From the NCBI GenBank assembly GCA_024278775.1, contig JAJRSP010000183.1, forward strand, positions 1 through 9,920: DNA of 9,920 nucleotides. Direction: 5' to 3'. This stretch comes from Planctomycetota bacterium. Its GTDB lineage: Bacteria; Planctomycetota; Phycisphaerae; UBA1845. A program made the translations under genes and the position numbers. The notes beneath the pieces are model-generated. The model saw only the letters and a program-made list of their open reading frames with translations, did no database searches and was not told where the DNA came from. This document shows, piece after piece, positions 1 to 6,043 of this stretch; within the stretch, counting starts at the first letter, position 1, and every line of letters starts with the position of its first letter.

Positions 1-168
1 CTTGCCCGGTGGCACCCAAGTCTCAACGTGACCCTCTGACACGCCGGTTTTTGCATGGGGGAAAGGGGGTTTTGTGCGCGCGCCCACCCCTCCTGGGGCA
101 CAAGTCCGTCCCCGCGGCATCGAATCGTCGGTCAGAGATTGTCACAACCAAGCAATGAATAATGCGGG
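1..168 (+). repeat. Left inverted-repeat copy: 3' end of an insertion sequence (body upstream)
   Basis: This segment matches the reverse complement of 9668-9835 over 168 bp with only three substitutions that I can find (positions 53, 57 and 80) and no gaps. Homology runs to the window edge, so the element continues upstream. Bases 2-31 read in frame as LPGGTQVST followed by TGA, identical to the end of the transposase-like frame beside the right copy. About 137 bp of noncoding IS end follow. The inner terminus, read inward on the minus strand, is CCCGCATTATTCATTGCTTG, which resembles IS1380-family terminal repeats from memory. CCCC-TCCT-GGGG (87-98) with TTGTGC/GCACAA arms (72-77, 98-103) could fold as a hairpin. 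The family assignment is an inference; the repeat itself is directly visible. Confidence 0.85.
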
Positions 169-586
169 ATAGCGATGGGTTTCTTGGTTAGACGAGGTCC
201 AATTGTTTCGCCAAATTAACTTGTCAACGTTAAACAGTGGCACGTCTTCTTACTCTACAAAGTTGCCCATAGTGAAAATACGAAAAGTTTCACATTTTTT
301 TCGATATGGCGGAAGAATTTGCTTGCGATCGCCTACGCGGATCGTTTACGCTGCTTGGCGTCACGTTGTGAGGGCATGGTCTTACCCTCGTAGCACGTTC
401 TTATTGCGGCCGGCCAAAGAAGCGCATTTCGAGCGGGCTGCGGAGGACAGAGAGGTGTCCGGGGAGAAAAGCATCCGGCTGGGTGAGTCGTCGGCGTACC
501 GCGTCAGCGCTATCTCCCGACACTTCACGTTCGGTATGTTCCATCAAGCAAGCCGTGACACATCGCAGAATCGAAGTTCGTGGGTT
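169..586. other. Intergenic stretch of about 420 bp, AT-richer, no convincing gene
   Basis: The region between the IS end and the Lnt-like gene is open in one plus-strand frame from 203, but that translation is rich in Arg, Ser and His with no family likeness. It sits in visibly AT-richer DNA (about 190-305) and looks like a chance extension of the downstream frame. A small inverted repeat GTGAAA (272-277) / TTTCAC (288-293) lies in the AT-rich part, just before a T-run; it could be an operator or a weak hairpin. I see no clear -35/-10 pair. The region probably holds the promoter of the downstream gene together with flanking DNA left by the IS insertion. Confidence 0.4.
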
Positions 587-1294
587 ATGCACGCGGTAGC
601 TGCGTTGCGTCCGCGAGTCGCCGTGTTGACGCTGTCGCTGGTTGTCAGTGCGTTGCTCACGGCCGCAGCCCTGCGTCTGCCGGATCAACACTGGCTGGCG
701 TGGATCAGTTTTCTTCCGCTGTTCGTGGTCGTTCGATCGCTTCGTCCGTTTGGTGCCACACTGGCCGGTGGTTTCTGGGGCGGTTGTCTTTGCGTGTTTT
801 GGGTGTACCTGTTCCGGTCTGCCGGAGCGAATCCCGCGATCCATCTCACGGCGACCTCCTTAAGCGCGTCGGTATTGCTGCTGCTGACGCTGCTGATTGT
901 GATTTCGGGGGTTTGTGTGGGTTTGGCCACCCGCCGCGCTCGGGCGATTGGGTACAAGCTGCTCATACTAGCGCTGGGATGGTGCCTGGTCGAGGCAGTC
1001 CTTCACCTTTACAACCTGTTCGGTCCGCATGACGGCCTGCTTACCGGCTCGCAAGGCGGAGGTGTGCCTATCCATTGGCTCGCCCGTCTGCTCGGCTACG
1101 TTGGCACGGCCTTCCTGGTGGCCTGCGTCAACGCCGTGCTGATTGGTATGGTGAGCCGCGTGCGTTTGAGCTTCTGGGGCTACCGGTCATTCGCGCGATC
1201 GGCGGACATCGGAAAGTCAGTTCTTTCAGATACGTTTCTGCTCATCCAGTCCTGGACTCTTCGCCAAGCGAATCCCCGCGCGCCACCCGCTTAG
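587..1294 (+). CDS. Lnt-like integral membrane protein lacking the nitrilase domain
   Basis: This is a 235-residue polytopic membrane protein. Hydrophobic segments fall at about residues 10-30, 36-50, 56-76, 92-115, 124-142 and 168-190. The text around 36-72 (LAWISFLPLFVVVRSLRP, then ATLAGGFWGG) and 131-186 (GWCLVEAVLH, GLLTGSQGGG, ARLLGYVGTAFLVACVNAVL) follows the pattern of the N-terminal membrane domain of apolipoprotein N-acyltransferase (Lnt), where the W..xE and G..GSQ-like stretches precede the catalytic part. Lnt is about 500 residues and carries a nitrilase-fold Glu-Lys-Cys triad. Here the protein stops after a short polar tail, so acyltransferase activity is not expected from this chain alone. 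ATG 587 was chosen because the hydrophobic N-terminus begins there; 536 (ATG) and 203 remain possible in the same frame, and no start has a strong Shine-Dalgarno. It lies 115 bp before the IPTL-CTERM gene. It could be a decayed lnt, but the intact frame favours a distinct small family. Confidence 0.6.
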   Translation: MHAVAALRPRVAVLTLSLVVSALLTAAALRLPDQHWLAWISFLPLFVVVRSLRPFGATLAGGFWGGCLCVFWVYLFRSAGANPAIHLTATSLSASVLLLLTLLIVISGVCVGLATRRARAIGYKLLILALGWCLVEAVLHLYNLFGPHDGLLTGSQGGGVPIHWLARLLGYVGTAFLVACVNAVLIGMVSRVRLSFWGYRSFARSADIGKSVLSDTFLLIQSWTLRQANPRAPPA

Positions 1295-1409
1295 ATCACT
1301 TCGGTTAGGTGGTTTCGAGACGGGTGTCACTCTGTGTCACTTTGTCATCAAAAACGGTGGGCAATAGCCCGCCCTAGCTGCGCAATCGCGCATAGTAGGA
1401 GAAAAAAAC
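1295..1409 (+). promoter_or_regulatory. Upstream region of the IPTL-CTERM gene with 10-bp-spaced GTGTCAC repeats
   Basis: This 115-bp gap contains GTGTCAC at 1324-1330 and again at 1334-1340, a spacing of 10 bp (one helical turn), followed by a related GTCAT at 1344-1348. Repeats on one face of the helix upstream of a gene are typical of an activator or repressor site, but no regulator can be named. A TTGTCA at 1342-1347 could serve as a -35 element, though no good -10 follows. The Shine-Dalgarno AGGAG (1397-1401) lies 8 nt before ATG 1410 and is the clearest ribosome binding site on the plus strand of the window. Confidence 0.35.
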
Positions 1410-2144
1410 ATGCGACATTTTTTGATCGTTTTATTGGGTGGGGCGATATGCACGCCCGTTATGGCGCAGGCGATTATCGATCCCGCCCCGCCTACAACGA
1501 TAACATTGTATTGCTGGGGAACAGTTCCGGTTGCGACGACGGTGCGAACAGAGTTGTTGACAACGGTACCGGGCGGTGGTGCGCCTGTGGCCGCCTCCGA
1601 GTTCGATACTGTTGTTCCCGCCGGCCCGGCGGCTACTTGGTGTGCGCCGCTGCTGGCCGCGATTGCTGCGGATCCTGCTGTCGTGGCAGGTGCTGTAACA
1701 TCCGGCCCCGGGACGAATATGGTGAACATGCCGCTCAACTCAGCGGCTGGAGCCCGGTTCGCCATGCGTATGATCTCCACAACAGCCCCGCCGTTGCCAG
1801 TTGCCCCCGCGGCGACCATGCCGCCACTTCTAGGGTTGGCAACGCCCTGGCCGGCGGCTCCTTTGCAGTTAGTTGCTGCGGCCGGCAGTCGCAGTTATGC
1901 CGCGCTTGATCTCATTGGGCCGGCAGCGCCGATAGCGGTTGGGATCATGGGGACGCATTTCCTGGCGGTTCCACCGCTTCGGAGCACCGAGATTATTACC
2001 GATCGACCGACGTTGTCTTTTGACCAGCCGATACCCGTCCCCACCGTTTCCGAATGGGGGCTGGTCGTGCTGACGCTGCTATGCATGGTCATGGGCACGG
2101 TGGCTTTGGCGTGGCGACGCGGAGGGGCGACGGAAGTGGCGTAG
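1410..2144 (+). CDS. Secreted protein with IPTL-CTERM sorting signal (predicted exosortase H substrate)
   Basis: This 244-residue protein is built for export and surface sorting. Residues 1-21 form a signal peptide (hydrophobic LIVLLGGAI core, cleavage near VMAQA). The mature part is rich in Ala, Pro, Val and Thr, with two cysteines (35 and 78) and no enzyme motif that I recognise. At 207-217 it has PIPVPTVSEWG, followed by a hydrophobic helix (218-235) and a basic W-R-R stop (235-237). This is the tripartite IPTL-CTERM architecture, in which IPTLxxWG-type signals are recognised by exosortase H. The xrtH gene begins 31 nt downstream, which is strong contextual support. The start at 1410 is fixed by an AGGAG ribosome site and the signal peptide. 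The function of the mature domain is unknown; it may be a surface structural protein. Confidence 0.88.
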   Translation: MRHFLIVLLGGAICTPVMAQAIIDPAPPTTITLYCWGTVPVATTVRTELLTTVPGGGAPVAASEFDTVVPAGPAATWCAPLLAAIAADPAVVAGAVTSGPGTNMVNMPLNSAAGARFAMRMISTTAPPLPVAPAATMPPLLGLATPWPAAPLQLVAAAGSRSYAALDLIGPAAPIAVGIMGTHFLAVPPLRSTEIITDRPTLSFDQPIPVPTVSEWGLVVLTLLCMVMGTVALAWRRGGATEVA

Positions 2145-2147
2145 GCT

Positions 2148-2171
2148 CGGCTGAGGCCGTAGGATCAGCCG
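2148..2171 (+). promoter_or_regulatory. Perfect 7-bp stem-loop just upstream of the xrtH GTG start
   Basis: CGGCTGA (2148-2154) and TCAGCCG (2165-2171) are perfect inverted repeats separated by a 10-nt loop. The structure lies between the stop of the IPTL-CTERM gene (2144) and the GTG start at 2176, and no T-run follows, so it does not look like an intrinsic terminator. Its 3' arm ends 4 nt before the start codon, where it would cover the ribosome-binding region, so it could lower translation of xrtH relative to its substrate or stabilise the upstream mRNA 3' end. This role is an inference. Confidence 0.4.
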
Positions 2172-2175
2172 TAAG

Positions 2176-2847
2176 GTGAGTCGTCATAAGAAGAAACCAG
2201 TCGCGCGTATGGCCGGGTCTCACGCAGGCCCGGCCCGCGCGGGGGGTTCGTCACGGGGCGGTTCGTCCCAAAGTAGTTCGGGCGGTTCCGGTGGTTCGCC
2301 CAAGGGAGTAGTGAAGAAGCGGGTTTCGTACAAGCGGAGCGTGATTCGGTTCGTGGGTGTACTTGCTGCGTGCATGATCGTGTTCAACCTGTGGTTCTTT
2401 CTGTCGTTTTCCAAGGGCGAGACGTTCAAATCCTATCTGGCGCTCAATGCGGAGGCGTCCGCGCTGGTGCTTCGGTTGTTTGGGGATGAGGCGACCGCGA
2501 TCGGATCGCAGATCAGTTCCAGCCGGTATTCCGTGGACATTCAACGCGGGTGCGAGGCGATTCAGGTGTCGGCCCTCTATATTTTGGCCGTGTTAGCCTG
2601 GCCGCTGACGGTCTCTCGCTGGCGTCGGCTTGCCGGTCTGGCGGTGGGGACGATGTTGCTTCTGGTGCTGAACCTCGTTCGCATCGTGAGCCTGTACTAC
2701 ACCGGGGTCTTTTTTCCACGCGCTTTTGAGACGATGCACATCGACGTGTGGCAGCCAGCGTTTATCGTGATCGCGTTGATGATCTGGGCGGTGTGGCTGT
2801 CGTGGGCGTCACGAACCAGGGCGGTGGATGCTCATGCCGTCGCGTAA
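2176..2847 (+). CDS. xrtH: Exosortase H (IPTL-CTERM transpeptidase)
   Basis: This 223-residue membrane protein of the exosortase/archaeosortase superfamily is the predicted cysteine transpeptidase that removes the C-terminal helix of IPTL-CTERM proteins and transfers them to an envelope acceptor. The three conserved catalytic positions are visible: Cys126 in QRGCEAI, Arg169 in NLVRIVSLYY, and His188 in ETMHIDVWQ. Transmembrane helices lie at about 56-76, 130-144, 152-178 and 192-210. Short length and the single-domain core fit XrtH better than the longer EpsH/XrtA type. The first 55 residues are an unusual basic, Ser/Gly-rich low-complexity tail (about 20-43). The GTG at 2176 has a weak ribosome site; ATG 2209 would drop only 11 residues. 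The gene sits directly behind its likely substrate and overlaps the next gene by 20 bp, indicating co-transcription. Confidence 0.85.
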   Translation: MSRHKKKPVARMAGSHAGPARAGGSSRGGSSQSSSGGSGGSPKGVVKKRVSYKRSVIRFVGVLAACMIVFNLWFFLSFSKGETFKSYLALNAEASALVLRLFGDEATAIGSQISSSRYSVDIQRGCEAIQVSALYILAVLAWPLTVSRWRRLAGLAVGTMLLLVLNLVRIVSLYYTGVFFPRAFETMHIDVWQPAFIVIALMIWAVWLSWASRTRAVDAHAVA

Positions 2848-3442
2848 GCAGATCGCCGGATTCTTCGTTAGGCTGATTCTTGTCTACGGGTTTCTCGTGG
2901 CTCCCTGGCCCGGTGTGAAGTCCGGCTACGCCACGTTGTATCGCAGCGCGGCCACCACCCTGTTTCGCACAATGATCCCGGGCGGGGTGGTTCATTTCGA
3001 GCCGATGTCCGACCCCTATCGGAAGTTTGACACGAACATTCAGTTCCTGAATACGCGGTCGGGGGCACGGCAGACGGCCGTCACCTCCAGCCGGGATCCG
3101 GCGTTTTTTCAGACGATTTTTCTCATCTCGCTTGTCCTGGCGACGCCGTTGCCCTGGCGGCGTAGGGGCTTGGCGATGGCAGCCGGGCTGGCGCTGCTTC
3201 ATGTGTTCATCTTTGGCAAGGTGCTGATTACACTGCTCTATGGGTTCTCGCGACCGCAGATAGCGTTGTTGGCTCCGGCCCCGATATGGAAAACGATGCT
3301 GTCGGTGGCGAATCGTGTTGTGGTGGGTGATCTGCTCGCCTTGTTGTTCGTGCCCCTGCTGATATGGGTTCTGGTATCGTTTTGGGGTGTGGAGCGGAGC
3401 GGTTGGACTACGGAACGCGCCGACGGTGATTCGGGTCAGTGA
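2828..3442 (+). CDS. XrtH-associated-type integral membrane protein
   Basis: This is a 204-residue membrane protein with an N-terminal helix (about 10-27), an extracytoplasmic stretch of about 60 residues (30-93, including FEPMSDPYRKFDT and FLNTRSG), and hydrophobic segments at about 95-108, 113-139 and 166-186. Its start overlaps the 3' end of xrtH by 20 bp, suggesting translational coupling and a joint role. XrtH systems commonly carry a conserved partner described as an exosortase H-associated membrane protein; size, topology and position fit that description, although I recognise it by context more than by motif. It may help present substrates or the acceptor to XrtH. ATG 2828 follows GGGCGGTGG; ATG 2834 is an alternative. 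No catalytic motif is seen. Confidence 0.65.
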   Translation: MLMPSRKQIAGFFVRLILVYGFLVAPWPGVKSGYATLYRSAATTLFRTMIPGGVVHFEPMSDPYRKFDTNIQFLNTRSGARQTAVTSSRDPAFFQTIFLISLVLATPLPWRRRGLAMAAGLALLHVFIFGKVLITLLYGFSRPQIALLAPAPIWKTMLSVANRVVVGDLLALLFVPLLIWVLVSFWGVERSGWTTERADGDSGQ

Positions 3443-3561
3443 GATGCTCGGCGATCGCGGTGCCGTTTGCTGACAGACCCGACTCTGCGTATTCCCCAGC
3501 GATACGGGCGGTGGGCCACCCAATAGGGCAGTCGTGTCAGAGCGATATGGGAGAGGAAGCA
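3443..3561. other. Convergent intergenic gap
   Basis: These 119 bp separate the end of the XrtH module from the 3' end of the minus-strand lipoprotein gene. A GC-rich patch around 3508-3520 (GGTGGGCCACC) is nearly self-complementary, but its loop is too short for a normal hairpin and no T-run follows. I see no clear terminator on either strand. Confidence 0.3.
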
Positions 3562-4017
3562 TTATCCAGTGGGGAAGATGGTGACCCGGCTGGAGGTGGC
3601 TGTGGTTCCGTCGGCGTCGGTGCCGGAGCATGTGACGTCAACGCCCTGGCCCAGTTCCGACTCGGTGACGATGAACGACGCGGTTCCGCCGAAGGGGGCC
3701 GCTTGCAGGCTGACGTCTGAAGTTTGGAAGACGAACGACACCGGTTGGCTAACATCGCCGCCGGCCACACATCGGAAGATCACTTCTTCGTTGAGTTGCG
3801 GTGTGGCGTTTGATACGGTCAGGGAGACCGTGAACCTTGGAGGATTGGGGTCTGTGGTCTGTTGGCCGTCCCCCGTTCCGTCCGCTGGCGGCGTTCCGCC
3901 GGTAGATGGGGATAGAGCGCAGCCGGTCAACGTAAGCAGTGCAATACAACCAAGGATTGAACGATAACCACCAGTGAGACGGGTGGTCGTTTCGAGATGT
4001 CGGCGCGTCGTGGGCAT
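3562..4017 (-). CDS. Small lipoprotein with Ig-like domain
   Basis: This 151-residue protein has a basic N-terminus, a hydrophobic stretch (21-32) and a lipobox LTGC with Cys33, so it should be lipidated and membrane-attached. A Gly/Pro/Thr/Asp-rich linker (38-60) leads into a domain of about 90 residues with beta-strand character: FTVSLTVSNATPQLNEEVIFRC, with Cys83, and VDVTCSGTDADG, with Cys130. Two cysteines about 47 residues apart in this setting suggest an Ig/PKD-like fold with one disulfide. AAGGAG (4023-4028, minus strand) lies 5 nt from the ATG, a strong ribosome site. The gene runs opposite to its neighbours, convergent with the XrtH module and divergent from the exporter gene. Its role is unknown; a surface or periplasmic binding accessory is possible. 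Confidence 0.78.
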   Translation of the reverse strand: MPTTRRHLETTTRLTGGYRSILGCIALLTLTGCALSPSTGGTPPADGTGDGQQTTDPNPPRFTVSLTVSNATPQLNEEVIFRCVAGGDVSQPVSFVFQTSDVSLQAAPFGGTASFIVTESELGQGVDVTCSGTDADGTTATSSRVTIFPTG

Positions 4018-4469
4018 GGCCTCTCCTTGCGAGTTACATCAGCGTGAGCCATTATATCGTGCGCTTCGCGGGCGTCATCCGTCTCCGACGTCTCGTACGG
4101 GTCGACGGGTGCTGCGGCCCGGTACGTTTTTGGCGACATAGGCGGCTTGGCCCACTCTCCGGTCGATTCATGTGACGTTGGGTGTCATTTTTGACCTGAC
4201 CGGTGTTTTTAGTATTGAGAGAGGCGGTGGCGGAGATTCCGAGGCCCGGCCGATCCGCCCTGTGGTCCCTCTCGAGTGGGGGATGACGACTGTTTTCGTT
4301 TTTCGATCGGATGTGACGAGTCTAAACCGGTTACGGTTCATGGGCCGATAGTCACCGGTAGAGTGTCGAAAGTCGTTCCAGCAGCTAGTGTTACGCGGAT
4401 TGTGTGCGTCGTGCGGGTGGTGTGGCGGTGTTTGCCCACGCCTGTGGCCAGGGAGGGCCTGTTGTTTTG
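4018..4469. promoter_or_regulatory. Divergent intergenic region upstream of the lipoprotein and exporter genes
   Basis: About 450 bp separate the two divergent starts and must hold promoters in both directions. The best plus-strand candidate is TTGACC at 4191-4196 with TATTGA at 4213-4218 (16-bp spacing), which is a weak match to a housekeeping promoter; if used, it would leave a leader of about 240 nt ahead of the exporter gene. Repeated TGTGACG-type words occur near 4171 and 4312. Short frames open on both strands here have no family likeness and overlap each other. I found no tRNA, riboswitch or other structured RNA by eye. Confidence 0.3.
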
Positions 4470-6035
4470 ATGCGAATGATACGAAGGATGTCCGCGTGGC
4501 GGGTGGTCGTGGCCGCATCGGTCACGGGCGTGGGTTTTGCGTCCGTTGCGTGCCAGCTTCCACCGAGCTCGATCCTCAATGGCTGGTTGGATCCGACGAT
4601 CGTCGGGTCGTTCGCAGAATCGAAGATGATCGAGATTCGGGCATCGCTCACCATCGAGGATGACCCCGCAGGTGTTCCGGCGGCAGTTTTTCCCGGACCG
4701 GAAGATCTGGATCTGATCTACGAGGATTACCCGATTTCCGCCGGCGATACGCTCGCGGTGGAGATATATGAGCTTCGTGATCGTCAGGTCCCCTATCAGG
4801 CCCAACTTCAGGTGTCGTCGATGGGGTTGGTGAATCTGCCGGTGGTGGGCCGGGTCAAGGCTTCGGGTTTGACTCCGGAAGAGTTCGAACAGTCTCTGGT
4901 GGATACGCTTGTCGAGAAGGACATCTTGCGTGATCCTGAAGTTACGGTGTCCCCCGTATATTTGCAGAAGGCGACGTATTCGATTTTCGGCATTGGGGTC
5001 AGTGCGTCGACCGATGCACCGCTTCGAGCCGGTACATTTCCTATTCGGTCTCCGGAACTGAAAATCCTGGAGGCGATCAACCAGGTGGGTGGTCTTAACG
5101 AATTCGTGACGGATGTTTATGTCTTTCGCAATTATGCTCGACCGGTCGAAGTTGGTGACCTATCTGTGAGTGAGGAGGCCGAGGCTACCGCAGAGGAGGC
5201 AGGGGAAGAGTTCGCAGGGGAGGGGCCGGACGAGGCCGAACCGGTGGATCCCGTACTGGATGATCTTCTCGCGGTAGTGGAAGAAGGGGATGGCGATGAG
5301 GAACCCTCGGATGCGGATGCCACCTCAGAAGCCTTGGCCGAGTCGCTCGAACCCGATCTGTCAGTGCCGTATGTGTTCATCAACGGCGAGTTTGTTCAGA
5401 ATCCTGATTATGTGCCAACGACCAAGGACGCGACATCGACGGAGTCGGCGGTGTTCGGGACTCCATCACCCTCTGTGAACTGGTCGCGTGTCGCGGGCGA
5501 AACGAACTATCGGGTGCTACTGATTCCGGCGGATATGCTGCGGGAGGGAGACCCGCTGGCGAACATCTATGTGCGTCCGGGCGATGTGATTCGAATCGTC
5601 CAGGGCGAAATCGGGGTCTATTATGTGATGGGGCAGGTGGGTCGCGTCGGCGCGTTCCGGTTTAATTCTGAGTCGATTACGATGAAGGGGGCGATCGCGG
5701 CGGCGGGCGGTTTGTCATCGTTGGCGTGGCCGGACTTGTGTACGGTATATCGCAGAACGGGGCACCGTGAACAGATGATCCAGGTGAATCTGGACCGTAT
5801 TTTCTCCGGCCAGGACCCTGACTTCGTCATTCGTCGAGGTGATATCATCAACGTGGGCACCCATCCGTTTGCGCCATTCCTGCAGCGCATTCGCGCCTGG
5901 ACCTTGCCGAATCCGGTGAGCAATGTGGGATACAGTTTTACGTATGCGCGTAACTTTGCGGATATAGATTCGTTCGCGGCGCAGCGTAACCCGGCCAACG
6001 ACACCGGCCAGCGGTTTCCGTTTATTTTTCCGTAG
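4470..6035 (+). CDS. Wza-type polysaccharide export lipoprotein with acidic insert
   Basis: This 521-residue protein is predicted to form the outer-membrane export channel for an exopolysaccharide. Residues 1-27 form a lipoprotein signal (VVVAASVTGVGFASVAC, lipid-modified Cys28). The polysaccharide export domain starts near 84 (YEDYPISAGDTLAVEIYELRD) and runs through the L-P-V-V-G-R-V strand to about 165. A first SLBB-like domain spans about 168-222 (ILEAINQVGGLNEF) and a second about 383-465 (YYVMGQVGRVGAF, GAIAAAGGLSSLAW, RRGDIINVG). Between them, residues 233-297 form a strikingly acidic low-complexity insert (for example SEEAEATAEEAGEEF), absent from classical Wza. The length exceeds that of typical Wza (about 380) because of this insert and the C-terminal tail. 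ATG 4470 was chosen because the signal peptide follows directly; an in-frame ATG at 4404 would add 22 residues. The gene heads a run with the exosortase 8 nt downstream. Confidence 0.87.
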   Translation: MRMIRRMSAWRVVVAASVTGVGFASVACQLPPSSILNGWLDPTIVGSFAESKMIEIRASLTIEDDPAGVPAAVFPGPEDLDLIYEDYPISAGDTLAVEIYELRDRQVPYQAQLQVSSMGLVNLPVVGRVKASGLTPEEFEQSLVDTLVEKDILRDPEVTVSPVYLQKATYSIFGIGVSASTDAPLRAGTFPIRSPELKILEAINQVGGLNEFVTDVYVFRNYARPVEVGDLSVSEEAEATAEEAGEEFAGEGPDEAEPVDPVLDDLLAVVEEGDGDEEPSDADATSEALAESLEPDLSVPYVFINGEFVQNPDYVPTTKDATSTESAVFGTPSPSVNWSRVAGETNYRVLLIPADMLREGDPLANIYVRPGDVIRIVQGEIGVYYVMGQVGRVGAFRFNSESITMKGAIAAAGGLSSLAWPDLCTVYRRTGHREQMIQVNLDRIFSGQDPDFVIRRGDIINVGTHPFAPFLQRIRAWTLPNPVSNVGYSFTYARNFADIDSFAAQRNPANDTGQRFPFIFP

Positions 6036-6043
6036 AGTTTATC

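Noticed and set aside
237..252. TGGCACG as a possible sigma-54 (-24/-12) promoter, of interest because PEP-CTERM systems often use sigma-54
   Set aside because: The -24 word is present, but no TTGC-type -12 element follows at the required spacing.
203..586. N-terminal extension of the Lnt-like frame upstream to 203
   Set aside because: The translation is Arg/Ser/His-rich with no family likeness, lies partly in AT-rich DNA and lacks a ribosome site; the hydrophobic N-terminus at 587 is a better start.
1334..1909. Plus-strand frame overlapping the IPTL-CTERM gene
   Set aside because: Cys/Arg-rich translation without family features; the overlapping frame from 1410 has a signal peptide, ribosome site and sorting signal.
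2762..3631. Long minus-strand open frame opposite the XrtH-associated gene
   Set aside because: Its translation is rich in Arg, His, Gln and Pro with no motif; it is the complement shadow of the overlapping plus-strand membrane-protein gene.
5166..5360. Frameshift or unrelated insertion in the exporter gene
   Set aside because: The frame stays open through the acidic segment and the second SLBB-like domain continues normally, so it is treated as a genuine in-frame insert.
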